Shown here piece after piece: positions 26,630-35,411 of a stretch of DNA of 64,000 nt. Made by a program: the position numbers and the translations under genes. Numbering within the stretch: position 1 is the first letter of the stretch; each line of letters begins with the position of its first letter. The stretch comes from Zobellia laminariae (GTDB lineage: Bacteria; Bacteroidota; Bacteroidia; Flavobacteriales; Flavobacteriaceae). The notes beneath the pieces were generated by a model. That model was given only the letters and a program-made list of their open reading frames with translations. It did no database searches and was not told the DNA's origin. Location: NCBI RefSeq assembly GCF_009725995.1, contig NZ_RCNS01000002.1:992001-1056000 (forward strand), read 5' to 3'.

Positions 26630-27006
26630 GCTTTTATGTTAATATAGATTACGCTTTTTAACGATTAAATTAGTATTTACATCGAATTTTACCAATTTAT
26701 CAACCTTTGACACGTTGATTTTCGAACAAGATAAGAAAAAAGTGTAAAAAGTTTATTTTCAGATAATTGCGCTATGCTGCTTTTAAATATTGTCGAAAAT
26801 TCCTACACTAAGTATTTGTAATCAGGTCATTAGCTGTTAATATTTTCTGTATAAAAAGGTTATTAACCGTAGGTGACATAGTATAGCAAACAACATTAAC
26901 TTAGTGTTAAAGTCTGATTATATGGATGTTAAGTCTATATATTGTAGGATTTTTTTTATAACTTAGAGTATCGCTTAAAATCTCAACAACCCAAAATCCT
27001 GCACCT
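26630..27006. other. AT-rich intergenic stretch of about 380 bp
   Basis: No open frame of note and no recognised RNA family. It presumably holds the promoter of the next small gene. Nothing else was seen. Confidence 0.5.
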
Positions 27007-27363
27007 ATGACAACAACAACTCAACGCCGCTCTCTAAGAGTAGAAGAAAATGACAAAAATGCAATTGTTGTAAGACTTCAACGAAATCAAAAAGATTTGG
27101 TTCAATTACGGACGAAGCTCAATTCGTACCGTTGTGAACCTAAAACACATTCTCTTTTTGAGAGAATAGAATCATTACGCAGTAAAATGGACTCTTTGAG
27201 CCATTCCAATAATGAAATTATCTCATCATTGAATAGCAAACGTAAAATCGTTGGCGTTCAATTAGATCGTGCCAAGAGGCACCTTACAGAATTTAGAAGA
27301 TTGAATGAAGGAGTAGAAGAGTACCTTAATATTTGTACAGGACAACAATCTGCTTTTTTTTAA
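27007..27363 (+). CDS. Small coiled-coil hypothetical protein
   Basis: 118 residues, no signal peptide, rich in Arg, Lys, Leu and Ser with heptad-like spacing (RLQRNQKDLVQLRTKLNSYR...FERIESLRSKMDSLSHSNNEIISSLNSKRK). It likely forms a helical or coiled-coil cytoplasmic protein. Family not recognised. A hairpin with a T-run follows it. Confidence 0.6.
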   Translation: MTTTTQRRSLRVEENDKNAIVVRLQRNQKDLVQLRTKLNSYRCEPKTHSLFERIESLRSKMDSLSHSNNEIISSLNSKRKIVGVQLDRAKRHLTEFRRLNEGVEEYLNICTGQQSAFF

Positions 27364-27423
27364 AAGTAAATCACCAAACGCCTAATAAAATCATTAGGTA
27401 AATCTACTTTTTGCGATATCTAC

Positions 27424-27473
27424 CTGCTGTAGCGCTCTTTGAAGTCAAATCAAAGAACATTGCAGCAGTTTTT
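27424..27473 (+). terminator. Hairpin followed by T-run
   Basis: CTGCTG (27424) pairs with CAGCAG (27463), and TCTTTGA with TCAAAGA inside, leaving a short unpaired part; five Ts follow. It probably ends the coiled-coil protein gene. Confidence 0.6.
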
Positions 27474-27621
27474 ATATAGAATATACTGGAGAGCCGGAAT
27501 TAGCCAACTATGTAAAATCCTTAAATTAAGGAGCCCATTATAAGGAAAATACTGATTTACTTAATTTGTGGCATCATAATTGTTATTCTTTAAGTAATTA
27601 ATAATAAATTATATTACATTT

Positions 27622-27816
27622 ATGAGTACAGGAACAGTAAAATTCTTCAACGATGCTAAAGGCTTCGGATTTATTACAGAAGAAGGTTCAAACGAGGAAC
27701 ATTTTGTTCACATTTCAGGATTAGTAGATGAGATTCGCGAAGGCGATGAAGTCGAATTCGAACTAACCCAAGGAAAAAAAGGATTAAACGCAGTTAACGT
27801 TAAAGTTATAGATTAA
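27622..27816 (+). CDS. Cold-shock domain protein (CspA family)
   Basis: A 64-residue single-stranded nucleic-acid binder. RNP1 is KGFGFI (residues about 13-18) and RNP2 is EHFVHISGL. The length is standard for CspA-like RNA chaperones. The roughly 150-bp leader before the ATG is a plausible regulatory 5' UTR of the kind known for csp genes. The gene is followed by a strong terminator. Confidence 0.95.
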   Translation: MSTGTVKFFNDAKGFGFITEEGSNEEHFVHISGLVDEIREGDEVEFELTQGKKGLNAVNVKVID

Positions 27817-27821
27817 ACCTT

Positions 27822-27852
27822 AAAAAGCCCGTCAGCAATGATGGGCTTTTTT
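27822..27852 (+). terminator. Rho-independent terminator after the csp gene
   Basis: AAAAAGCCC pairs with GGGCTTTTT around the loop GTCAGCAATGAT. Ts follow. Confidence 0.92.
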
Positions 27853-27959
27853 ATTGCTAAATCCAGTTCTATTTTAAAGAACAACCAAGGTAATTACAAT
27901 CTAGTAACACCTTGTTCAACAACGAATAACACCATTATTAACTATAAATATTAAATACT

Positions 27960-28397
27960 ATGTTAGATCAACTAAAACAAATGGCAATTCAAAAATTGCA
28001 AGAGAAAATGGGTGCTAATTCTTTAAACTCTGAAGCAACAAGTGGTGCAGCAGAAGAAGGAGCGTCATCACTTATAGACAGCCTTATGGAGAAAGTAAGC
28101 TCCGGAGATTTAAGTGCGGTAACAAGCTTATTTTCTAACGACGGAAATGCTACTGAGGACAGTGGTATTGTTCAAAACTTAAAAGGTAAATTAACTGAGA
28201 TTCTACAGGAGAAAGGAATGAGTGCTAGTGAAGCTGAGGCAGAAGCTGGTAATGTAGCACCTGGATTAGTAGATAGTCTTAAAGATAAGTTTTTATCTAA
28301 CGAAGCAGGAGATTCTGCTTTTAGCTTAGAAAGTCTTAGCGGTTTAGTTGGCGGAGATGCTGGCGATTTACTTAGCAAAGCAAAAGGTCTGTTCTAA
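27960..28397 (+). CDS. Acidic hypothetical protein, 145 residues
   Basis: The protein is very rich in Ser, Ala, Gly, Glu and Leu and almost free of aromatics, with repeated helical blocks of the form SLxxxLxxKVSSGDLSAVTSLF and GLVDSLKDKFLSNEAGDSAFSLESLSGLVGG. It has no signal peptide or membrane span. The pattern recalls small DUF937-like proteins, but I do not claim that family. Followed by a strong terminator, so it is a real transcript. Confidence 0.7.
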   Translation: MLDQLKQMAIQKLQEKMGANSLNSEATSGAAEEGASSLIDSLMEKVSSGDLSAVTSLFSNDGNATEDSGIVQNLKGKLTEILQEKGMSASEAEAEAGNVAPGLVDSLKDKFLSNEAGDSAFSLESLSGLVGGDAGDLLSKAKGLF

Positions 28398-28423
28398 GAG
28401 ATTAGTTTAGATTATATAGAATT

Positions 28424-28452
28424 AAAACCGTTCAGCAATGAGCGGTTTTTTA
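28424..28452 (+). terminator. Rho-independent terminator
   Basis: AAAACCG pairs with CGGTTTT around the loop TTCAGCAATGAG, followed by Ts. The loop core TCAGCAATGA is the same as in the csp terminator 590 bp upstream. Confidence 0.9.
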
Positions 28453-28556
28453 TTTCTTTTAAATCGTGTGCAAGTTTTAATTATGCTGAGGGCGATTGTA
28501 ATAAAATGTAACGTTGGTAAATTGTATGTAATAGAGGAGTTTTTAAAAATTCTATT

Positions 28557-28641
28557 TTACATAATATAAATTATAGTACAGATTGGTGTATCTAGATTTG
28601 AAACCAACCACATAGCTGTAGGCTATAATTACATTATGTAA
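28557..28641. repeat. Imperfect palindrome with TTACATAA arms
   Basis: The left arm TTACATAATATAAATTATAG (28557-28576) faces CTATAATTACATTATGTAA (28623-28641); the inner TTGGT/ACCAA can also pair. The arm design (TTACATAA, short spacer, box ending in TATAG) is the same as in the dispersed repeats at 36.5, 37.2, 49.0 and 57.5 kb, which suggests one element family with foldable ends. Confidence 0.65.
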
Positions 28642-28800
28642 AATATCCCTCAAGTGTATAGCTTTTAAGAGAATTACTAACAGGGTCATCAACTTGTTTA
28701 ATTTACGTAGCTTCAATATTTCTCCTCAGAAAAAACTTTTTAGAAAATTTCAAATTCTCAGAACCCAGCTATAAACCTTGTAGCTGTATCTATAATTTGT

Positions 28801-29093
28801 CATTATGTCAAATTGCCGCTAGCTAATCGCACGATTGCTTTTTAAATTAAAAATGCTGAAAAACTCATTTTAATTTAAACACAATTTGCCAGCGCTTGCC
28901 AACGCCAAAAAAAGCAAAACCTTTTAGATTTGTTTAAATACTGGATTTAAAAGAAACTGCTTGCCGGTAAATTTTTTACTACTATTTCGCCAGATTGCCG
29001 CAAGATCTCAAAATTTTGAAATAAAATTTCTGAGCACATGCTACCCTTCGTGTTCCAAACAAACCTTTCTTTTTCGCCCTATTTGACATAATG
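28801..29093. repeat. Inverted 13-bp pair, CATTATGTCAAAT / ATTTGACATAATG
   Basis: Exact inverted copies at 28801-28813 and 29081-29093, about 270 bp apart. The arms resemble those of the neighbouring palindrome. The enclosed sequence has no gene. It could be a degenerate or gene-less member of the same mobile repeat family. Confidence 0.45.
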
Positions 29094-29232
29094 TAGAGGT
29101 ATGCCTGCTAATCTCGAAAAAGAGAAAACTATCAGGATTTGCGAGGGTTTTGGACGTTACAAGAAACAACAGTGATTCTTTTAAAATAACAACCTTAGCC
29201 ACCTATAAATTTTCTCATGGTTCTCCCATTTT

Positions 29233-29439
29233 TTATTTCGGTAATTTCGAACTTTTTTGTTCATCTAGTCCATAGGCTGTAAAAACAACTCGTTTTGATT
29301 TCCGCTTTTCCCTTTGACAAAAAATCAATACTACCCGACCGCCTTCTTTTTTGATGAATTCAAGACCCTCGTTGGTTATTTCAGTCTTTAACACACTTTT
29401 GTTTGGTCGAGAAATATTCCATTCAATAAAGTTTCTCAA
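29233..29439 (-). CDS. Doubtful small protein, possibly a gene remnant
   Basis: A 68-residue frame from a TTG, with a protein-like middle (KTEITNEGLEFIKKEGGRVVLIFCQREKRKSKRVVF) but no recognised family. A stop lies two codons upstream, and an out-of-frame ATG at 29446 opens a 7-codon frame. It may be a real short gene, or the 3' part of a broken one. Confidence 0.3.
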   Translation of the reverse strand: MRNFIEWNISRPNKSVLKTEITNEGLEFIKKEGGRVVLIFCQREKRKSKRVVFTAYGLDEQKSSKLPK

Positions 29440-29697
29440 CTTTCATTCTAGATAGCGAGAATCCTTTCCTCTCACTCTTGTCTCGTTCGTCGGAGGCAGG
29501 TAATATCTTATTCCTACGCACCTCTATTGTTTCGCCATTATTCTCTACGCCAAGAAATTATCTCCAATAAATCAGTGATACCAAAAAAAATGAAATTTTC
29601 TCAAAAAAATGTTTCTCAAACATTTATCTTTTATATATTCGTATCACAGAGCGGTAGCCGAAAAGCTTAAAAAGAGTAGGCACATAAAATCTGTATT

Positions 29698-29853
29698 ATG
29701 AAAAACAAATTAAGTTTGGATGCATTCAAAGCTATGGCGGACGCAACAGAGGAAAAAGGTGTGTTAGAAAAAGTTAATGGTGGTGCTGTTCGAGGTTATT
29801 GTCATGGATGGCTAGGATCTGCCAACAAGTGGTTAGATGAGATGGGATTGTAA
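29698..29853 (+). CDS. Double-glycine leader precursor peptide of a RiPP/bacteriocin-like cluster
   Basis: A 51-residue gene, short enough to be missed by usual gene finders. The leader (residues 1-29, MKNKLSLDAFKAMADATEEK then GVLEKVNGG) is a typical amphipathic double-glycine leader, with hydrophobic residues at Leu5, Leu7, Phe10, Leu23 and Val26 and cleavage after Gly28-Gly29. The 22-residue core starts AVRGYCHGWLG, contains one Cys (Cys35), one His and two Trp, and ends NKWLDEMGL. It resembles the GG-type natural-product precursors of Bacteroidota. It is followed directly by the protease, HxxxH-protein and C39 exporter genes. Cleavage by the C39 domain of the exporter is expected. Activity unknown. 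Confidence 0.82.
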   Translation: MKNKLSLDAFKAMADATEEKGVLEKVNGGAVRGYCHGWLGSANKWLDEMGL

Positions 29854-29894
29854 TTGATGCATCTTTGAATTACAACTTCTAATCTAATAATTAT

Positions 29895-30590
29895 TTGATA
29901 ATTAGACTTTTTTGGCAATATATTATTGCTCCAAATTATTTTATTTCTTACGACGATAAGTTCAAAAAGAAGTTAAAATGGATTGGAGCTTTATTTTTAA
30001 TTAAAATATTTATTGTAGTCTTCATAACAACTCTGCAATATTCTTTCCTGGAAAATTATCTACTATTAGAGATTCCTAAAAAAATTCGGAGTTATACTCT
30101 CGATAATAATTCTATATACTTGCAATTTTTGAAGACAGTAATTTTATCACCCATTCTTGAAGAGTTATATATGAGATTACCTTTGAAATTTTCTAATACT
30201 AACATTAGTATAGCCAGCGCGGTTTTTATTTTTTACTCTCTTTATTATATGAAATTTCATGCTTTTATAGCTGTTTGTTTCGCTATGATTTTTGGATTAA
30301 TGGTTTATATGGTTTTTAAGAAAAATCCTTTCCTGTCTGAGTTTCTATCTTCATTTTATAAAAATAAATTCAAAATTATTTTTTATGGTTTTTCTTTAAT
30401 TTTTGGGTTGGTGCATCTTCGGAATTATGAAATTAGTTATAGTAACATTTTTTGGGTATCTATTATTATAGCGCCTTTCTTCTTGTCCGCGCTTATATAT
30501 GGTTATATTAGAATGCGTTATTCAATTAAGGAAAGTATTATAATGCATAGTCTGTACAACTTAATTTTATTTATGTCAACTAAAATATAA
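29895..30590 (+). CDS. CPBP family intramembrane protease-like protein
   Basis: 231 residues with about seven hydrophobic spans. All three CPBP (Abi/CAAX protease) motifs are present: Glu89-Glu90-x3-Arg94 (EELYMRL), Phe170-x3-His174 (FGLVH) and His218-x3-Asn222 (HSLYN). The start is TTG at 29895, since a stop lies at 29880-29882 and no upstream ATG exists. Family members cleave prenylated proteins or peptides in the membrane and are frequent in bacteriocin loci for maturation or self-immunity. It sits 41 bp after the precursor gene and 4 bp before the next gene. Either role fits; immunity versus processing cannot be decided. Confidence 0.85.
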   Translation: MIIRLFWQYIIAPNYFISYDDKFKKKLKWIGALFLIKIFIVVFITTLQYSFLENYLLLEIPKKIRSYTLDNNSIYLQFLKTVILSPILEELYMRLPLKFSNTNISIASAVFIFYSLYYMKFHAFIAVCFAMIFGLMVYMVFKKNPFLSEFLSSFYKNKFKIIFYGFSLIFGLVHLRNYEISYSNIFWVSIIIAPFFLSALIYGYIRMRYSIKESIIMHSLYNLILFMSTKI

Positions 30591-30594
30591 CGCA

Positions 30595-31794
30595 ATGGAT
30601 TTGAAAACATTTGTGGTTTCGGGTAAAAGTAAAATGATTGAAAACATTAAAATTCTCGCATATAAAGAAGATAGCGAGGTTTTCAATTTTGTGAATTTTG
30701 ATAATGACACAATTTATTTAGAACCTTTACTTTTTGCTTATTTTAATAGAGAAAATAAGGATGAAAAATACATAAAATCGATTCTTTATGGTTATTCAGA
30801 AAATAGAGAGAGTATTTCAGTAAAAGTGAAATCAGACATATTTGGAAGAATTTATGTACCTAATTTAGGTTGGATAATTATAAAAGAAATCGAAAGTGAA
30901 TTATTTCTTTGTGAAAGTTCAGGCGAGCTGTTAATTACTGATGATAATGGAAAAAGTATCGACTTTTATCTAGAGAAATTGAAAAAAATCAATGGCATTG
31001 GAATAGAGATTCTGAGTTACTCTATACCCTTGTTAGAACAGTTTTATTTTGATGTAGATGATAACAGGATTCAAGTTGAAATTGAAGAAATTACCAAAAA
31101 GCACAGTAAAAACATTATAAAGGCTTACTGGCTAATTAAAAAGTTTGCTCCAAATCATTTTGAATTAATTTTAGAGCTAGCACCAAAATGTGTTATTTTC
31201 GATGTAAACACCTATCTACGTAATTCCTTTTCAACAATGTCGGCTCAAGGCATTGGTTTTTATAACGCTTACCAAAAAGATTACAATGAGGTGTTTTTTG
31301 TCGATGATATAGCACATCAAACCGGCCATGCGATTTTTGATGTAATTATTTATGAGCAAAGTGAGTTTTTCAAAATCTCTTCAAATACTGTTATTGATAA
31401 AATTCAAAGGGGGGATTTTATAGAAGATAGGCCAGTTCTAGTTGTATTTCACGCATTATTCACCTATTACACCACATTTATTTGCTTACATGCGTGCATA
31501 ATAAACAAAGCTTTAGAAGGTAGAAAAGAACATGAGGCATTAGGTAGAATTGCGTTTTACCTGATAAAATGTAGGAAAGATTTAAAGATTTTTATAGGTA
31601 ACAGTAACTCTACTAATAAGTTGTCTGGGATTTTTACAGAAAAGGGGCTTGCAATTTTTGGTATGATAGAAAAGAAATGGGAAGAAATGTACGAAGTATA
31701 TTACCCATTAGTAAAAGAATTTAATATGCTCGGTCATCCGTATAATTTCACCTATAAAATTTTTAAGGAGCAAAATCCATTTCAAGATAACTAA
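30595..31794 (+). CDS. Divergent HExxH-type peptide-modification enzyme (HQTGH motif)
   Basis: A 399-residue soluble protein not matched with certainty. Its C-terminal half resembles the putative alpha-ketoglutarate HExxH peptide beta-hydroxylases: VFFVDDIAHQTGHAIF gives His241-x3-His245 where the family has HExxH, and after about 35 residues comes DRPVLVVFHALFTYYTTF (Arg279-Pro280, His286), matching the family pattern R-P-...-lhGvY. The Glu is replaced by Gln. Two His as metal ligands are kept. It lies between the protease and the exporter in the peptide cluster, so the likely substrate is the precursor core. The N-terminal 200 residues are of unknown fold. Functional assignment is inference from motif and context. 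Confidence 0.55.
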   Translation: MDLKTFVVSGKSKMIENIKILAYKEDSEVFNFVNFDNDTIYLEPLLFAYFNRENKDEKYIKSILYGYSENRESISVKVKSDIFGRIYVPNLGWIIIKEIESELFLCESSGELLITDDNGKSIDFYLEKLKKINGIGIEILSYSIPLLEQFYFDVDDNRIQVEIEEITKKHSKNIIKAYWLIKKFAPNHFELILELAPKCVIFDVNTYLRNSFSTMSAQGIGFYNAYQKDYNEVFFVDDIAHQTGHAIFDVIIYEQSEFFKISSNTVIDKIQRGDFIEDRPVLVVFHALFTYYTTFICLHACIINKALEGRKEHEALGRIAFYLIKCRKDLKIFIGNSNSTNKLSGIFTEKGLAIFGMIEKKWEEMYEVYYPLVKEFNMLGHPYNFTYKIFKEQNPFQDN

Positions 31795-31903
31795 ATGCTT
31801 ACAAAAAAATATTTCTGCAATTTTTTATTGCTTTACTTGGTTAAATCAGTGCTTATTTAATTTTTTCGGTCAATTTTTTTGATCAGTTGAGTATCAAAAT
31901 CCT

Positions 31904-34093
31904 ATGAGGAAGTTTCCATTTTATAAACAGGCAGATTTAAAGGATTGCGGCCCTACCTGTCTTAAAATAATTGCAAAACATTATGGTAAAGTTATTAATA
32001 TACAAAAGCTAAGAAATCTTAGTCAGACCACACGTGTTGGAAGTTCTCTTTTGGGCGTTAGTGATGCCGCAGAAAAAATAGCATTGCGAAGTTTAGGTGT
32101 TAAAATTGACTATGAAAAGCTAAAAGTAGCTCCTTTGCCCTGCCTTCTACATTGGAATAAAAATCATTTTGTTGTTTTATATAAAATTAAAAAGGATTTT
32201 ATTTATCTATCTGATCCAGCACATGGTTTACTCAAATATCATAAAAAAGAATTTCTGAACTCTTGGATTGGAAATAACAGCACTGAATTAACAGAAGAAG
32301 GTTGGGCTTTGCTATTAGAACCAACGCCTAAGTTTTATGATAATGAGTTAGAAGAAAGTGAGAAAGACTTTGGTGCTGGTTTTATTTTCAGGTACTTATT
32401 TAAGTACAAAAAAATTTTAATACAACTAATAATCGGTCTTGTTGCCGGTAGTGTTCTACAGCTGATTGTTCCATTTCTAACGCAAAGTATAGTGGATGTT
32501 GGAATTCAAAATCAAGATGTTAATTTTATTTACTTAATTCTATTTGCTCAATTATTTTTATTCTTAGGAAGAATGGGAATAGAAGTCATAAGAGGCTGGA
32601 TTCTTCTTCATGTAAGTACTCGAATAAACATTTCTTTGGTATCTGATTTTTTTATTAAACTCATGAATCTTCCCATTTCTTTCTTTGATGTCCGAATGAC
32701 AGGGGATATTTTACAAAGAATAAATGATCACAGGAGAATTGAGCAGTTATTAACCACTTCTTCATTAAGTGTGCTCTTTTCCTTTGTCAATTTGATTGTT
32801 TTTGGAATTGTGCTTGCATGGTATAGCTTAACTATTTTTTTAATTTTTTTATTTGGGAGTGTGCTTTATTTTCTTTGGGTAATTATCTTTTTGAAAAAAC
32901 GGCGGGATTTGGATTATAAAAAGTTCTCTGTGATTAGCCAAGAACAAAGTAAGGTAATAGAACTTGTAAATGGAATGCAAGAAATAAAATTACATAATGC
33001 CGAAAAACAAAAAAGGTGGGGCTGGGAATATATACAGGCGAAACTATTTAGAGTTTCAATCAAAAACTTAGCGTTGGAACAATATCAAATGGTAGGTTCT
33101 GATTTTATAAATGAGCTCAAAAATATTCTAATTACTGCCTATTCTGCTATACTCGTTATAGATGGAAATATTACCCTCGGTATGATGTTAGCTATTTCTT
33201 ACATAGTCGGGCAGCTAAATTCTCCAATCGCCCAATTGATTAATTTTATAAGACAAGTTCAAGATGCTAAGATATCATTAGAGAGACTTTCAGAAATTCA
33301 TAATAAAGAAGATGAAAGCCAATCAGATTTTGAAAAAATTAATGACTTAAACGAAGATGCGGATATAAAAATTTCAAAGTTATCTTTCAAATATCTAGGT
33401 ACTACTAAGTTAGTTTTAGAAAATCTTAATTTTATTATTCCCGCAAATAAAGTTACTGCTGTTGTTGGCGTAAGCGGGAGTGGAAAAACAACATTATTGA
33501 AGTTATTATTAAAATTTTACGAATTAAATGCGGGAATGATACATATTGGCCAATCTGATTTGAAAAATGTATCTCAAAAATCTTGGAGAAACCTATGTGG
33601 CGTTGTGATGCAAGAAAGTTATATATTTAATGATACCATCGCCAATAATATTGCCATAGGAGAAAATTTCATAGACAAAAAAAAACTAATCAAGGCGGTT
33701 GAGATGGCGAACATTGCATCGTTCATTGATTCTTTACCACTAACATATAATACGATGATTGGCTCTGAAGGGGTTGGGTTAAGTACAGGGCAAAAACAAC
33801 GGCTTTTTATTGCACGAGCTATATATAAAAATCCAAAATTTTTGTTTTTTGATGAAGCAACAAGCGCATTAGACGCCAATAACGAAAAAGTAATTATGGA
33901 GAACCTGGATAGATTCTTTTTAAACAAAACAGTTTTTATTATTGCCCATCGCTTAAGCACGGTTAAAAACGCAGATAACATCATTGTTATTAATAGTGGT
34001 AAGATAGTGGAAGTTGGAAATCATAAGGAATTAATAGGAAGGAAAGCGAATTACTTTAATTTAGTAAAAAATCAATTAGAACTAGGAAACTAA
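31904..34093 (+). CDS. Peptidase (C39) domain-containing ABC exporter
   Basis: 729 residues. Residues about 1-125 are a C39 peptidase with Cys15 (DLKDCGPTCLK), His88 (NKNHFVVLYK) and Asp104 (LSDPAHG), able to cut double-glycine leaders. Then six membrane spans (about 165-440). The ATPase at the C-terminus has Walker A GVSGSGKTTLLKLLL, signature LSTGQKQRLFIARA, Walker B FLFFDEATSALD and the switch His in IIAHRLSTV. It should remove the leader of the 51-residue peptide and export the core. It lies 109 bp after the modification gene and 2 bp before the HlyD gene. Highly confident as a family call. Confidence 0.95.
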   Translation: MRKFPFYKQADLKDCGPTCLKIIAKHYGKVINIQKLRNLSQTTRVGSSLLGVSDAAEKIALRSLGVKIDYEKLKVAPLPCLLHWNKNHFVVLYKIKKDFIYLSDPAHGLLKYHKKEFLNSWIGNNSTELTEEGWALLLEPTPKFYDNELEESEKDFGAGFIFRYLFKYKKILIQLIIGLVAGSVLQLIVPFLTQSIVDVGIQNQDVNFIYLILFAQLFLFLGRMGIEVIRGWILLHVSTRINISLVSDFFIKLMNLPISFFDVRMTGDILQRINDHRRIEQLLTTSSLSVLFSFVNLIVFGIVLAWYSLTIFLIFLFGSVLYFLWVIIFLKKRRDLDYKKFSVISQEQSKVIELVNGMQEIKLHNAEKQKRWGWEYIQAKLFRVSIKNLALEQYQMVGSDFINELKNILITAYSAILVIDGNITLGMMLAISYIVGQLNSPIAQLINFIRQVQDAKISLERLSEIHNKEDESQSDFEKINDLNEDADIKISKLSFKYLGTTKLVLENLNFIIPANKVTAVVGVSGSGKTTLLKLLLKFYELNAGMIHIGQSDLKNVSQKSWRNLCGVVMQESYIFNDTIANNIAIGENFIDKKKLIKAVEMANIASFIDSLPLTYNTMIGSEGVGLSTGQKQRLFIARAIYKNPKFLFFDEATSALDANNEKVIMENLDRFFLNKTVFIIAHRLSTVKNADNIIVINSGKIVEVGNHKELIGRKANYFNLVKNQLELGN

Positions 34094-34095
34094 GA

Positions 34096-35388
34096 ATGCC
34101 AAAGAAAGAAGATGATATACAATTAAGAAGCGAGGAAGTACATGAGATTTTGACTTATGTACCCCACTGGATGATACGCTGGGGTAATTTACTATTTCTT
34201 ACTCTTATTATTATGTTATTAATAATATCATGGCTAATTAAGTATCCTGATATAATACAGTCACAAGCAATCATAACTACACAAAAGCCACCCCAAAAGG
34301 AATATGCTAAAATTAGCGGTAAATTTGAAACAATTTTAGTCGAAAATAATGAAAAAGTTTTACCGTATCAATTACTAGCCATACTGGAAAATTCTGCTAA
34401 TTACAATGATGTAGTTAAACTTAAATCTATCATAGACACATTAAAGGTGAGTAAGAATTCTTTTAATTTCCACATAGACAGTCTTCCGGTGCTATTTTTG
34501 GGGGAAATTGACTCTGACTATGCTCTGTTCGAGAATAGTTATATGCAGTTTTTTTTAAATAAAAAATTACGCCCGTTTTCAAATGAAGCACTTGCTAATA
34601 AATCCTCAATATTAGAATTAACCAATAGGCTTAAAAGTTTAAACTTACAAAGAGAGCTAAATATTTCCGAAATGGACTTTAAAAGAAAAGATTTGGAAAG
34701 ATATAGACAATTATTTGAAAAAGGAATAATTTCTGCTCAAGACTATGAAAATAAGCAACTAGACCACTTACAAAGCGAGAGAAATTTTAAGAATATGAGC
34801 TTATCAATTTCGCAAATAAAAGAAGCTATTGGTAATGCAAAAAAAATCTCAAAAGGCACAGAGATTAATAGAACTAAGGAGGAAGTGAGTTTATTGAAAA
34901 GTGTGATACATTCCTTTAACCAACTTAAAAGAAGTCTTAAGGATTGGGAATTGCGTTATGTTTTGAAATCGAACATAGACGGTAAGGTATCATTTTTAGA
35001 TTTTTGGGATAAAAACCAATCGGTCGAGCAAGGCGATTTGGTCTTTACTATAATTCCAACAAATAGAGGTTCCTACGTAGCTAAACTGAGAATTCCATCA
35101 TGGAATTCCGGGAAAGTGAAACACGGTCAAACGGTCAATATTAAATTGGATAATTATCCTAATTCTGAATTCGGAGTATTACAAGGAAAGGTAAAGAGTG
35201 TATCATTAACTGCCGATAATGATGGACTTTATCTTGTAGATGTCAATTTGGCATATGAGCTTGAAACCACTTTCCATAAAAAAATAGAATTTAAGCAAGA
35301 AATGTCAGGTGTGGCAGAAATTATTACCGAAGACTTAAGGTTGATAGAAAGGTTTTTTTATCAATTTAATGAATTGTTTAAAAGATAG
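34096..35388 (+). CDS. HlyD-type periplasmic adaptor subunit
   Basis: 430 residues. One membrane span near residues 30-48, a lipoyl-like half motif (YAKISGKFETILVENNEKVLPYQLLAIL), a long coiled-coil hairpin (about 175-270, rich in Lys, Leu, Glu and Gln) and the second half (SNIDGKVSFLDFWDKNQSVEQGDLVFTIIP). It bridges the C39 exporter to an outer-membrane channel that is not encoded here. The reading frame starts 2 bp after the exporter stop, so the two are one translational unit. Confidence 0.93.
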   Translation: MPKKEDDIQLRSEEVHEILTYVPHWMIRWGNLLFLTLIIMLLIISWLIKYPDIIQSQAIITTQKPPQKEYAKISGKFETILVENNEKVLPYQLLAILENSANYNDVVKLKSIIDTLKVSKNSFNFHIDSLPVLFLGEIDSDYALFENSYMQFFLNKKLRPFSNEALANKSSILELTNRLKSLNLQRELNISEMDFKRKDLERYRQLFEKGIISAQDYENKQLDHLQSERNFKNMSLSISQIKEAIGNAKKISKGTEINRTKEEVSLLKSVIHSFNQLKRSLKDWELRYVLKSNIDGKVSFLDFWDKNQSVEQGDLVFTIIPTNRGSYVAKLRIPSWNSGKVKHGQTVNIKLDNYPNSEFGVLQGKVKSVSLTADNDGLYLVDVNLAYELETTFHKKIEFKQEMSGVAEIITEDLRLIERFFYQFNELFKR

Positions 35389-35411
35389 TTGAATATTCAA
35401 AATTAGATTTT

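Larger units (their letters stand above)
28453..29697. other. 1.2-kb AT-rich boundary region with palindromes
   Basis: Left edge of the accessory island. It contains the imperfect palindrome at 28557-28641, a second pair of CATTATGTCAAAT-type arms at 28801 and 29081, and an uncertain small minus-strand frame (29233-29439). Otherwise no coding signal. The last 250 bp before the peptide gene should hold the promoter of the natural-product cluster; two TTTCTCAAA direct repeats sit near 29593 and 29609. Confidence 0.5.

Noticed and set aside
31315..31335. HQTGH as a zinc metalloprotease site
   Set aside because: The catalytic Glu of HExxH proteases is absent, and the surrounding pattern fits the peptide-hydroxylase-like group better.
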